Assembly: GCA_038316385.1 (NCBI GenBank)
Contig: JBBQAN010000010.1
Span: forward strand, 1-64,000
Reading direction: 5' to 3'
Source of the DNA: SZAS-103 sp038316385
Lineage (GTDB): Bacteria > Pseudomonadota > Gammaproteobacteria > Xanthomonadales > Xanthomonadaceae
Length of the DNA stretch: 64,000 nucleotides
A program made the position numbers and the translations under genes. This document shows positions 1 to 10,177 of the stretch, in pieces (position 1 is the first letter of the stretch; every line of letters starts with the position of its first letter). The notes below the pieces were generated by a model that saw only the letters and a program-made list of their open reading frames with translations, was not told where the DNA came from and did no database searches.

Positions 1-1563
<1,563 letters not shown>

Positions 1564-1670
1564 TCTTTTGTGATTTGCTTCGGTGCGCGAAAGCCCTGCT
1601 TTCTTGTTCTCGCTGAAGCCGAACCACTCGCCGGTACTCCCATGCTACGGCAAACGAGAGAGTAAAGCAG

Positions 1671-3290
1671 TCAATCCACCGCCAGCGCATGTGCATGTTC
1701 GCGCGTTGCGGCGAAGCGGACATCCGGCGCGCGTTCGATCGCGAGTTGCAGATTCACGCGTGTCGGTGCGAGATAGACCAACTGCCCGGCCGCATCGACG
1801 CCAAGGTTTAGCGCGTTTTTTTCGCGGAACTCTTCGAACGTCTTCGCATTGTCGCAATGCACCCAACGCGCGGTAATCACGCCGACCGGTTCGAAACTTG
1901 CATCGACACCGTACTCGTCCTTCAATCGGTAAGCGACCACCTCGAATTGCAATGTGCCGACCGCGCCGAGGATCAAATCGTTCGACATCAGCGGACGAAA
2001 GAACTGGGTTGCGCCTTCTTCCGAAAGTTGCGCCAGGCCCTTCTGTAGTTGCTTGAGCTTGAGCGGATCGCGCAGACGTGCGCGGCGAAACAGTTCGGGT
2101 GCGAAATTCGGGATACCTGTGTACGAGAGTTTCTCGCCTGTGGTGAAGGTGTCGCCGATGGAGATCGTGCCGTGATTGTGCAGGCCGATCACGTCGCCGG
2201 GATACGCGGTTTCCACGATTTCACGATCCGATGCCATGAAGGTCAGCGCATTCGCGAGCTTCACTTCCTTCCCCGCGCGTACGTGGAAGGCTTTCATCGC
2301 GGCATCGTAGCGGCCGGAACATACGCGCATGAACGCCACGCGGTCGCGGTGCATTGGATCCATGTTTGCCTGGATCTTGAACACGAAGCCGGTGAACGCG
2401 GTTTCCACGGGCTGGATTTCGCGTGTCGTGGTCGCGCGCGGCAACGGCGATGGTGCATGCTCGACGAAGAAATCCAGCAACGGTTGCACGCCGAAATTGT
2501 TGACCGCCGATCCAAAGAATACCGGTGTCTGCTGGCCTGCGAGGTAGCGGTCAAGCGCGAAGGGATGGCTTGCGCCTTCGACGAGTTCCAACTCTTCGCG
2601 TACCTCGCGCAACATGTCCGCGCCGATGCGTGCTTCGACGCCCGGATCGTCCAGAGATGCGAAGATCGTCGAATCCTGGCGAGTGAAATTGCGACCTTGT
2701 TCGTACAGATGCACCTCGCCGGTCAGCAGATGCACGACGCCTTTCAGGCGCGAACCCATGCCGATCGGCCACGTCACGGGCGCGCACTGGATGCTGAGAA
2801 CGGATTCAACCTCATCAAGCAAGTCGATCGGGTTCTTGCCTTCGCGATCGAGCTTGTTGATGAAGGTCATGATCGGCGTGTCGCGCAGGCGGCACACTTC
2901 CATCAGCTTGATCGTGCGTTCCTCCACGCCCTTCGCGCAGTCGATCACCATCAACGCCGAATCTACCGCCGTCAGCACGCGATAGGTATCCTCGGAGAAG
3001 TCTGCGTGGCCGGGGGTGTCCAGCAGGTTGACGATGCGACCCTCGTACGGAAATTGCATCACCGAGGAGGTGACCGAGATGCCGCGTTCTTTTTCCAGCG
3101 CCATCCAGTCGGATGTCGCATGGCGCGCGGCCTTGCGCGACTTCACGCTGCCGGCCATCTGGATCGCGCCGCCGAACAACAACAGCTTTTCGGTCAGCGT
3201 GGTCTTGCCGGCGTCGGGGTGCGAGACAATCGCGAACGTGCGGCGGCGAAGGGTTTCCGCGCAATGATTTGAAACAGGATGTGTGGACAT
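1671..3290 (-). CDS. prfC: Peptide chain release factor 3 (RF3)
   Basis: RF3 is a translational GTPase that ejects RF1/RF2 from the ribosome after peptide release. The 539-residue product has full family length. The P-loop SHPDAGKTTLTEK lies near residues 23-35, the switch-I region has the RF3-typical GSVKSRKAARHATSDW, G3 is DTPGHADF and G4 is NKLDRE, followed by the beta-barrel domain and the RF3 C-terminal domain. The ATG start gives the usual short N-terminal tail before the G domain. It is convergent with clpB and lies downstream of, and on the same strand as, the two c-di-GMP-type sensors, 90 nt after the nearer one. Confidence 0.97.
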   Translation of the reverse strand: MSTHPVSNHCAETLRRRTFAIVSHPDAGKTTLTEKLLLFGGAIQMAGSVKSRKAARHATSDWMALEKERGISVTSSVMQFPYEGRIVNLLDTPGHADFSEDTYRVLTAVDSALMVIDCAKGVEERTIKLMEVCRLRDTPIMTFINKLDREGKNPIDLLDEVESVLSIQCAPVTWPIGMGSRLKGVVHLLTGEVHLYEQGRNFTRQDSTIFASLDDPGVEARIGADMLREVREELELVEGASHPFALDRYLAGQQTPVFFGSAVNNFGVQPLLDFFVEHAPSPLPRATTTREIQPVETAFTGFVFKIQANMDPMHRDRVAFMRVCSGRYDAAMKAFHVRAGKEVKLANALTFMASDREIVETAYPGDVIGLHNHGTISIGDTFTTGEKLSYTGIPNFAPELFRRARLRDPLKLKQLQKGLAQLSEEGATQFFRPLMSNDLILGAVGTLQFEVVAYRLKDEYGVDASFEPVGVITARWVHCDNAKTFEEFREKNALNLGVDAAGQLVYLAPTRVNLQLAIERAPDVRFAATREHAHALAVD

Positions 3291-3380
3291 GATGGCTTTC
3301 GCCCCGATGCGGGGCGCGGAATGCTTGCGGGATGGCGCGTATTGTAGCGTAGCGGTCTTTGCCGCCGATCAACCCCTTCG

Positions 3381-5621
3381 CTACGCGCGAATCCTGGTTT
3401 CGCGCACGGTCTCGAACACGGGCAACACGAATGGCTTGGCGAAATACGCCGCCAGCGGTTGCGGCCGGTCAATCGCATAACCCTGTCCGAAATCCACGCC
3501 GAGTTCTTTCAGTGCAACGAGCAAGTGTTCGCTCTCGGTGTGCTCGGCGATCGTGCGTTTGTGCAGCACATGCGCGATCTGGGTGATCGAGCGCACCACT
3601 GCTGCGGCGAGCGGCGAGGTGTCCATTTCGCGCACGAAGCTGCCGTCGATCTTGAAGTAATCGACGTCCAGTGAGCGCAGGTAACTGAAGGAGCAAAAAC
3701 CGGTGCCGAAGTCGTCAAGCGCGAAGCGACAACCCAGACCGCGCAACTGATCGATGAACCGTTGCGCGCGGCCGAGATCGCGCACCGCGCTGGTTTCGGT
3801 GATCTCGAAACACAGATGATCGGACGCAAAACTGCTGCGCCGCAGACGCTCGGCAACGAATCCGATGAAAGCCTCGTCCACCAGCGCCTCGCCACTGAGA
3901 TTGATCGAGCACGTCGTCACGCTGGCCGCATCAGCCGGATGTTCCTCAAGCCAGTCGAGCGCCATGCCGACGACCATGCGATCGATCGGCACGCTGAGCC
4001 GGAAGCGTTCGGCCGCAGGCATGAAGCGATCGGGCGTCAGCAAGGCGCCGCTATCGCTGTCGTGCATGCGCAGCAGCAGTTCGAAATGGCGGCCGGTGTC
4101 CAGGCCCGCATGCAGAGGCGCCATCGTTTGCGCGAACAGGCTGAAGGCCTGACCTTCGAGCGCTTCGCGGATACGCACCGCCCAGCGCATTGCCACCGTG
4201 CGATCGAGCACATCGCCGCGGCTGGCGCCCGCTACGCAGACGCGATTGCCGCCGAGCTCCTTCGCGGTGAAGCACGCGGCATCGGCCTGCGACAGCAGTT
4301 GCGAGAAATCCGCGTCGCCGGACTGATACGGCACCACGCCGATGCTGGCGGTAGTTGCAAGCATGCGACCCTCCCAGTTGGAGCGATAGCCATCGATCGC
4401 GTGCACCAGGGTTTGCGCGCGATCGCGCGCGCTGGCGGCCGTGCAGTTGTAAAACAACAATGCGAACTCATCGGCGCCCAAATGCGCGAGTGCGTCTCCG
4501 GCATGCAGATCCGCGTCGAGTAGACCGGCGATGCCAACGATCAGCGTGTCGCCGGCGGCGTGACTTGCGGTGTCGTTGACCAGCTTGATGTTGTCCAGAT
4601 CCAGATAGCACAGCGCCAGCGGTGGCATCGCGGGGCTGGCCAGGGCTTTGCGCACCGTGACTTCGAACGCGGCGCGGTTGGGCAGGCCGGTCAACGAATC
4701 GGTGGTGGCGCGGCGCAGCAGTTTGCGCGTCGAGGCGCGACTTTCGTTGACGACCAGGGCAAGCGTGATCGGCAATACCGACAGCACGCACAGATAGGAC
4801 AGCAACATCGCGCAGTCCAATGTGCGTGCCGGCGGAGCGAATCCGGTCAGTCCAAGACCGGTGAAGCTGCCGATCAATCCGACCGTCAATAACACCGCGA
4901 CCGCAGTGCGCAGCGGCTCGAAACGCAGTGCGCTCCAGACCATCACCGCTAGCGGCAAGCTCGATAGTCCCAATGGATATTGGCCGCCAGAGGCGGCGCC
5001 CCATGCCATCAGCAGAAAACTCCCTGCGAGGGCGATGTTCCAGAGCAGACGCTCGCTTTCGAGTGCGCTGGTCTCGGCTGGATCAAAACCCGGGTATTTG
5101 CTGTGGCGATATGCGTATAGCACCAGCGCCGGGGTGACGGCGGTGATGCCGAGCAGGTCGCCCATCGACCAGCGCAGCAAGGCATCCGGCACCGCGCTTT
5201 CATGCAGCATTCCTGCGGCCAGCATGCCGGCCACGCCGAAGATCGCATCGATCGTGCACAGTACGATTCCGCCCATCAGCATCAACATGCCCGAACGGAA
5301 TTCGGCATAGGCGGGCAGCGGTCGACTGCGCACGATCCAGCCGCCGGCCAACGCGCCGAGTGTATTACCGACGATCGTGAAAGCCACAAACGTCGGCGGG
5401 GAATGCATGCGCAACAGATAATCGAGCACCATCGCAACCGGGATGAGCGACGCCCAGCGCAGGCCGTAACGGATCACGACCGCAAAGGCCAATCCCGAGG
5501 ATGGCCAGAACAACGCGAAATCGCCGGGACCCTTCGCGAAGTGCACGGCATATGCGGTACCGGCGAGGTAGAGCCCCACCAGCGCAAGGAACGTCGCCCC
5601 CTGCCGATACATACTGCGCAT
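3381..5621 (-). CDS. MASE1-GGDEF-EAL membrane protein, probable c-di-GMP phosphodiesterase with degenerate cyclase site
   Basis: This 746-residue protein has an N-terminal MASE1-type membrane sensor (about eight hydrophobic segments, residues 1-300), a GGDEF domain (about 310-470) and an EAL domain (about 490-740). The cyclase motif reads LGADEF rather than GGDEF, and the upstream RxxD inhibitory site reads HAGD, so cyclase activity and product inhibition look lost. The EAL side keeps the main catalytic residues: ExLxR (ELLLR), Asn in SINLSG, Glu in FEITET, DDFGTG, and Lys in YFKIDGSF. It most likely degrades c-di-GMP, with GADEF perhaps a GTP sensor (inference). Its start lies 31 nt after the stop of the propeller-GGDEF gene, suggesting co-transcription. 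Confidence 0.88.
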   Translation of the reverse strand: MRSMYRQGATFLALVGLYLAGTAYAVHFAKGPGDFALFWPSSGLAFAVVIRYGLRWASLIPVAMVLDYLLRMHSPPTFVAFTIVGNTLGALAGGWIVRSRPLPAYAEFRSGMLMLMGGIVLCTIDAIFGVAGMLAAGMLHESAVPDALLRWSMGDLLGITAVTPALVLYAYRHSKYPGFDPAETSALESERLLWNIALAGSFLLMAWGAASGGQYPLGLSSLPLAVMVWSALRFEPLRTAVAVLLTVGLIGSFTGLGLTGFAPPARTLDCAMLLSYLCVLSVLPITLALVVNESRASTRKLLRRATTDSLTGLPNRAAFEVTVRKALASPAMPPLALCYLDLDNIKLVNDTASHAAGDTLIVGIAGLLDADLHAGDALAHLGADEFALLFYNCTAASARDRAQTLVHAIDGYRSNWEGRMLATTASIGVVPYQSGDADFSQLLSQADAACFTAKELGGNRVCVAGASRGDVLDRTVAMRWAVRIREALEGQAFSLFAQTMAPLHAGLDTGRHFELLLRMHDSDSGALLTPDRFMPAAERFRLSVPIDRMVVGMALDWLEEHPADAASVTTCSINLSGEALVDEAFIGFVAERLRRSSFASDHLCFEITETSAVRDLGRAQRFIDQLRGLGCRFALDDFGTGFCSFSYLRSLDVDYFKIDGSFVREMDTSPLAAAVVRSITQIAHVLHKRTIAEHTESEHLLVALKELGVDFGQGYAIDRPQPLAAYFAKPFVLPVFETVRETRIRA

Positions 5622-5652
5622 GATCCGAGCTTACCCCCGCAAAGGATGCACG

Positions 5653-8600
5653 TCACCCGCCGGTCGTATGCGATCCGATCAATTGCAAACGTCCGCTGTC
5701 GAGCAGCGGCTGCGGATCGTTTTGCAGTTCGCGCAGGACGTTTGCGAGGTCGTTGCGCAACGTGGGTCGGAACGCGGCCCAACCGTCCTGGCCGTGCTGC
5801 GCGACCCATTGCATCGCCGCGTGCGCGAGTTCGACCAATTGTTCCCATCCGGGCCGACGCTGTGCATCGCGGAACAACGGGTATTCGGCGATGCCGATCG
5901 AGCAGCTCATCTGTAATGGCGTGCCGGTGCCGCCATCGAATGCGTGCGCGCGGATAGCGCGGCGGATGCGTTCGCCCAGGCTGTCGATATCTCTGCTTTG
6001 CATCGGCCGGAACATCAGCAGGAATTCCGTATCGTCCCAGCGCGCGATGTAGTCGCCGCAGCGCACCAGCGAATTCAGCACCTGCGCGAACTGCTGGAGG
6101 ATGCGCTCGTTGATCGGCGCGCCATTGTGCGCTTTGCCCGCGTCGGAATACTCGATGCGCACCAGCGCGAACAGCATCATCTGCTCGGACTGGCCGTTGC
6201 GCTGCTGTTCGCGATCGTAGAACGCGAGGTCGGCAGGAATCTGGTTGGCAAGGTAACGACGGTTGCGCAGGCCAGTCAAGGGATCGGTCTGGCTGGCGTT
6301 TTCGAGCCGCTCGTTGGAGATCTGCAGTTGTTGCGTGCGCTCCAGCACCTGTCGTTCCAGCGCTATCCGCTTGATTTCGTGAACCTGGCGTTGGCGGCGA
6401 TAGCCCGCGTACACCGCCAGCCCCAGCAGCAGGGCGATCATTCCCTTGAAAAGCGGAGTCTCGTGGAAATGCGGGCGGATACCGAATGCGAGTTTCGCCT
6501 GCGCGGGATTCCATACGCCGGCATTGTTCGCTGCCATCACCTCGAAGACGTAGTCGCCAGGCGGAAGGTTCGTGTAGTTCGCGCGGCGGCGGCCCGAATC
6601 GTCCAACTCGTGCCACGCGCGATCGTAGCCGGTCAACCGGTAGCGAATCTGGATGCTGCGCGGGTCCTGAAAACTCGGCGCGGTGAACTCGAACGTCAGA
6701 TCGCGCGCGTCCGCGTCCAGCATCGAGGGCATCGTATTGGCGCTGTACGTTCCGCCCGGATAGTCCACGCGCTCGATCACCACGTTCGGGGCGAGCGGAT
6801 TCTTGACGATGCCGTGCGTATCCAGCGCGACCACGCCATCGCGCGACGGCAGCCACAGCACGTGACCGTCGATATAGCCCTTGGACATGCCCGCGCCGTT
6901 GCAGCAGAAGCCCTGCTGGCCGGCGTTGCGATCGCCGCGTTCGTTGAGCACCATCTCGCCCCGTACGCGCGCGATCTCGCCGCGCGCATAGCGTGCGAAG
7001 TCGTCGAGCGGCGCACGCGCGATGCCACGGATGCCGGCAATCCACAGAAAGCCGCGATCGTCTTCGGTCATGAAGAACGCCGCATTGGCAGGCATGCCTT
7101 GTTCGGGTCCGAGCCGGTTCCAGCGGCGGCCATCGAAGACAAACAATTGCTCCGAGAACGTGCTGACCAGAATCGCGCCCGAGGGCAACTGATGGATCAT
7201 GGTGACGTCGATATCGCGCGGCAGCCCGCTCTCCGCGCCAACCTGCTGCATCCGTTCGCCGCGTAACTCGAACAATCCGGTCTGGGTGCCGACCAGGATT
7301 CTGCCGTCGCGCAGCCATTGCAGCGAGCGCACGCGGATATCGGTCATGCCCTCGGCCTGACCGTAATGGTGCAGGTGCTCGTCGGGTTGACCTTCGTGCT
7401 CGAGCCGGAACAGACCATCGGTGGTGGGGAACCACAACGCGCCGTCGGGTTCACGCACGATGCCATTGATCTGTGCGCCTGCCATGCGCGCGAACACCGC
7501 AGGGGCTTCGATGCTGCCGTCGTTGTGCCGCACGACCAGGCCGCGGCGCGTGCCGATCCATAGTTTGTCCGATTCGGCCAGCAGGTTGTAGGCGTGCGGA
7601 TGCGGCAGCGCCGCGCCCGGAACGATCAGGTGGAAATGGCCGAATTCGAGGATGCTCACGCCATCGCTGGTGCCGACCCAGATGGTGCCGTCGGGGCCAT
7701 GCGACAGCGACCACACGACTGGATCATTCAAACCGTCGCCGACACTGTAACGGCGCGTCCAGCCATTCCAGAGCCGGGTCAGCCCCTCGACTTGGCTGCC
7801 GAACCATAGGTTGGCCTCGCGATCCTCGAACGCGCTCGTCACGTTCTTGTAGGTCAGGGGATCGCGGCCGACGACGGACTCGACGAGCTTGCCGTCGCGC
7901 AATCGCGCGAGCGCGGCATTGGCGCCGACCCACAGGTTATGGTCGTGATCCTCGAACAAGGCGCCGATCGGCGAGCTGTCCAATACCGGATCGGCAAACT
8001 GGATCCAGGCACCGCTACTGTAGGAAAAAAGCCCCTGCGAGGTTCCGGCCCAAACGCGTCCCTGCGCCTCGACCAGACGGGTCACCGCAGCGCCCGATGC
8101 GTTGGGCGACAACGGCATGCGGCTCGTTTGCCCGGCGCTGACGCGCTCGACCGCTCCGGTCGTGCCGACCCACAGTCCGTCCTTGCGCAACAACAGCGAC
8201 AGCGCGGGTTTGATTGTGGCGTCGGTGGTGATCAATTTGCCGCCATCAACGCGGAACACGCCGTCGGAAGTCGCCGCGATGATCACACCATCGGTATCTT
8301 CGGCGAGCGCATACACATCCAGCGCTGGATGCGCGGCCGCATCAGCCGGGGGCACTGCGGTGAATTGCCCACCGGCGTACATCGTCAAGCCTTTGTATGT
8401 GCCGATCCACAACCGACCGCTGCGATCAAGCAGCAGGGCGCGAATCCAGATGCCTCGCAATTGCGGTTGATTGTCGGGGGTGTAATTGGTGAAGCGCACG
8501 CCATCGAAACGGGCGAGACCGTCCTGGGTGCCGACCCAGATGTAACCGTCGCGATCCTGCGCGATCGACAACACACTGATCTGCGGCAGACCATCCTGGA

Positions 8601-8745
8601 TCGACCAGCGATGCGCGACGTATTGCTCAAAAGCCTTGTTCGGGTCAAGCGCCCACGCAGCCATGCAAACGCAGCAAGCAAACGCGAGCGTCAATACGCT
8701 CAGCCATCCGTGCGACCACTGCGACCGGACACGCTGCAAGCGCAT
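5653..8745 (-). CDS. Periplasmic propeller (Reg_prop/Y_Y_Y) sensor with C-terminal degenerate GGDEF domain
   Basis: The 1030-residue product starts with a signal anchor, followed by about 650 residues of two-component-regulator propeller repeats (motifs such as DGYIWVGTQDGLARFDG recur). A Y_Y_Y domain follows (YRLTGYDRAWHEL, GDYVFEVMAANNAGVW), then one transmembrane helix near residue 770, a coiled linker and a GGDEF domain. The cyclase signature reads RWDDTEF, so both glycines that contact GTP are replaced, while the upstream RxxD inhibitory site is kept (RCGD). That pattern fits a c-di-GMP-binding receptor output more than an active cyclase (inference). The ligand of such propellers is usually unknown. 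It is encoded upstream of, and probably with, the MASE1-GGDEF-EAL gene. Confidence 0.88.
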   Translation of the reverse strand: MRLQRVRSQWSHGWLSVLTLAFACCVCMAAWALDPNKAFEQYVAHRWSIQDGLPQISVLSIAQDRDGYIWVGTQDGLARFDGVRFTNYTPDNQPQLRGIWIRALLLDRSGRLWIGTYKGLTMYAGGQFTAVPPADAAAHPALDVYALAEDTDGVIIAATSDGVFRVDGGKLITTDATIKPALSLLLRKDGLWVGTTGAVERVSAGQTSRMPLSPNASGAAVTRLVEAQGRVWAGTSQGLFSYSSGAWIQFADPVLDSSPIGALFEDHDHNLWVGANAALARLRDGKLVESVVGRDPLTYKNVTSAFEDREANLWFGSQVEGLTRLWNGWTRRYSVGDGLNDPVVWSLSHGPDGTIWVGTSDGVSILEFGHFHLIVPGAALPHPHAYNLLAESDKLWIGTRRGLVVRHNDGSIEAPAVFARMAGAQINGIVREPDGALWFPTTDGLFRLEHEGQPDEHLHHYGQAEGMTDIRVRSLQWLRDGRILVGTQTGLFELRGERMQQVGAESGLPRDIDVTMIHQLPSGAILVSTFSEQLFVFDGRRWNRLGPEQGMPANAAFFMTEDDRGFLWIAGIRGIARAPLDDFARYARGEIARVRGEMVLNERGDRNAGQQGFCCNGAGMSKGYIDGHVLWLPSRDGVVALDTHGIVKNPLAPNVVIERVDYPGGTYSANTMPSMLDADARDLTFEFTAPSFQDPRSIQIRYRLTGYDRAWHELDDSGRRRANYTNLPPGDYVFEVMAANNAGVWNPAQAKLAFGIRPHFHETPLFKGMIALLLGLAVYAGYRRQRQVHEIKRIALERQVLERTQQLQISNERLENASQTDPLTGLRNRRYLANQIPADLAFYDREQQRNGQSEQMMLFALVRIEYSDAGKAHNGAPINERILQQFAQVLNSLVRCGDYIARWDDTEFLLMFRPMQSRDIDSLGERIRRAIRAHAFDGGTGTPLQMSCSIGIAEYPLFRDAQRRPGWEQLVELAHAAMQWVAQHGQDGWAAFRPTLRNDLANVLRELQNDPQPLLDSGRLQLIGSHTTGG

Positions 8746-8890
8746 CGGCGATTCCCCTTCGGCTCAAGATCAGTCTAGCGCCGGATGCGGCCTCTGCGGA
8801 ATGTCGATGCAGAAACAGGGCGATTGACTTCAGGGACGCAAAGGCAGGATCGGCGCCAATCAAATCCATCTCTTCATGCGGATGAAAGGA

Positions 8891-8919
8891 TTGACAAACA
8901 GATTTCGCTGCGGCAGCAT
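8891..8919 (+). promoter_or_regulatory. Candidate sigma70 promoter for the methionine operon
   Basis: A perfect -35 hexamer TTGACA (8891-8896), a 17-nt spacer and a weak -10 CAGCAT (8914-8919) place transcription start near 8926, a few bases before the first paired base of the SAM-I aptamer. The geometry supports it; the weak -10 is the main doubt. Confidence 0.45.
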
Positions 8920-8931
8920 CAATCCCGCAAT

Positions 8932-9042
8932 CCCATCGAGACCGGCTGAGGGACAGGCCCTTTGAAGCCGGGGCAACCGCGACGCGAAAGCGTCCAACGG
9001 TGCCAAATCCTGCGGGGACGTTCGCGTCCACCGGAAGATGGG
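8932..9042 (+). promoter_or_regulatory. SAM-I (S-box) riboswitch aptamer
   Basis: The leader of metX carries the conserved SAM-I core. P1 is CCCATC (8932-8937) paired with GATGGG (9037-9042). The P2/J region contains GAGGGACAGGCCC, TGAAGCC and GGCAACC. P3 is GACGC-GAAA-GCGTC. The J3/4-P4 region is GGTGCCAAATCCTGC followed by a UUCG-capped stem GGACG/CGTCC. When S-adenosylmethionine binds, P1 is stabilised and methionine synthesis is expected to be switched off. The position directly upstream of metX-metB-hom agrees. Confidence 0.95.
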
Positions 9043-9070
9043 TCGTTCCCGCAATTTGCGCGGGAATGAC
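9042..9070 (+). terminator. Riboswitch expression-platform hairpin (terminator-like)
   Basis: An 11-bp stem (9042-9052 with 9060-9070, one G-U pair) with a 7-nt loop starts at the last base of P1 and is followed by a modestly T-rich ATTTCGTTCT. Bases 9044-9053 of the 5' arm can instead pair for 10 bp with 9011-9020, which are part of aptamer P4. The two folds exclude each other, as expected of a terminator/antiterminator pair. The weak T-run leaves room for another mechanism. Confidence 0.6.
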
Positions 9071-9127
9071 ATTTCGTTCTGGATACCGCGCGATCTCGCT
9101 GGGGCATGGACCACCAGGAGATTCGCC

Positions 9128-10177
9128 ATGACCCTCGCAGTGACCGAAACCACCGACGTCGCTTGTGTTGAAGCCTGCGTCGCCCGTCCCGCCGCCTATG
9201 TCCCGCAAACGACGACGCCTGTCGAGCGCGGTGAATTCGATCTGACCATTACGCTGTGCCACGCAGGAACTCGCAGCGTGCGCCTGCGCTGGCAGCGCAC
9301 TGGAAATCCTGACGCGCCAACCGTGGTTGTGCAGGGCGGCATTTCCGCAGACCGCAGCGCTTGCGCATTGGCTGGCGATGCGACGCCTGGATGGTGGGAT
9401 GCCCAGATCGGTTCTGGTCGCGCACTCGATCCGGTGCATCTGCACATCCTGTCGATCGACTGGATCGGCGCCGACGGCAAGCTCGATGCACCGATCGACA
9501 CCGCCGACCAGGCCGATGCGATCGCCGCCACGCTCGATCGACTGCACATTGCGCGTATCGAAGCCTTCATCGGCTGTTCGTACGGCGCCCTGGTCGGACT
9601 GCAATTCGCCGCGCATCATCCGCTGCGCTTGCGGAAGCTCGTTGCGATCTCCGGCGCACATCGCCCGCATCCGTATGCGAGCGCATTGCGCGCCTTGCAG
9701 CGCAAGGTCGTCGCGCTCGGGCAACTGCAGTGCGCCGACGAGCTCGGTCTGTCCATTGCGCGGCAGTTGGCGATGCTGACCTATCGAAGCCCGGAAGAAT
9801 TCGCCGCACGTTTCGATGCGGAAGCTGTCATCGACGGCGCACACGCACGCTGCGCTTCCGAGGATTACCTGGAGTCCTGTGGCGCGCGCTACGCGGAGCG
9901 CTGGTCACCGACCGCCTTCCAGCGCTTGTCGGAATCGATCGACCTGCATCGCGTCGATCCGGCACGTATTTCGGTGCCGACTACGCTCGTCGCGATCGAA
10001 GGCGATTGCCTGACGCCGCCAACAGATGTTCGTGCGCTGGCATCTGCGCTCGCAACGTGGCCGCGCATCCATGTGCTGCGCTCGCTCTATGGGCACGATG
10101 CCTTCCTCAAGGAAGTCGATCAGATCGCCGCGATTCTCCTCGAAGCCCTTGCCAGCGCAAGCGGAGGTGCAGCATGA
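9128..10177 (+). CDS. metX: Homoserine O-acyltransferase, MetX family
   Basis: This 349-residue alpha/beta-hydrolase-fold enzyme transfers an acetyl or succinyl group from its CoA ester to homoserine, the first committed step of methionine synthesis. The nucleophile elbow GCSYGALVG places the catalytic Ser at residue 151; the Asp (EGDCL) and His (GHDAF) follow near the C-terminus. The ATG at 9128 was chosen because CCAGGAG lies just upstream; an in-frame upstream ATG at 9038 lies inside the riboswitch P1. Some gammaproteobacterial MetX enzymes use succinyl-CoA, and the donor cannot be settled here. The stop overlaps the metB start (ATGA), and SAM should repress the operon through the riboswitch. 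Confidence 0.93.
   Translation: MTLAVTETTDVACVEACVARPAAYVPQTTTPVERGEFDLTITLCHAGTRSVRLRWQRTGNPDAPTVVVQGGISADRSACALAGDATPGWWDAQIGSGRALDPVHLHILSIDWIGADGKLDAPIDTADQADAIAATLDRLHIARIEAFIGCSYGALVGLQFAAHHPLRLRKLVAISGAHRPHPYASALRALQRKVVALGQLQCADELGLSIARQLAMLTYRSPEEFAARFDAEAVIDGAHARCASEDYLESCGARYAERWSPTAFQRLSESIDLHRVDPARISVPTTLVAIEGDCLTPPTDVRALASALATWPRIHVLRSLYGHDAFLKEVDQIAAILLEALASASGGAA

Noticed and set aside
5474..7435. 653-codon minus-strand frame inside the propeller-GGDEF gene
   Set aside because: Out of frame with the propeller repeats, Arg-rich, and without recognisable motifs.
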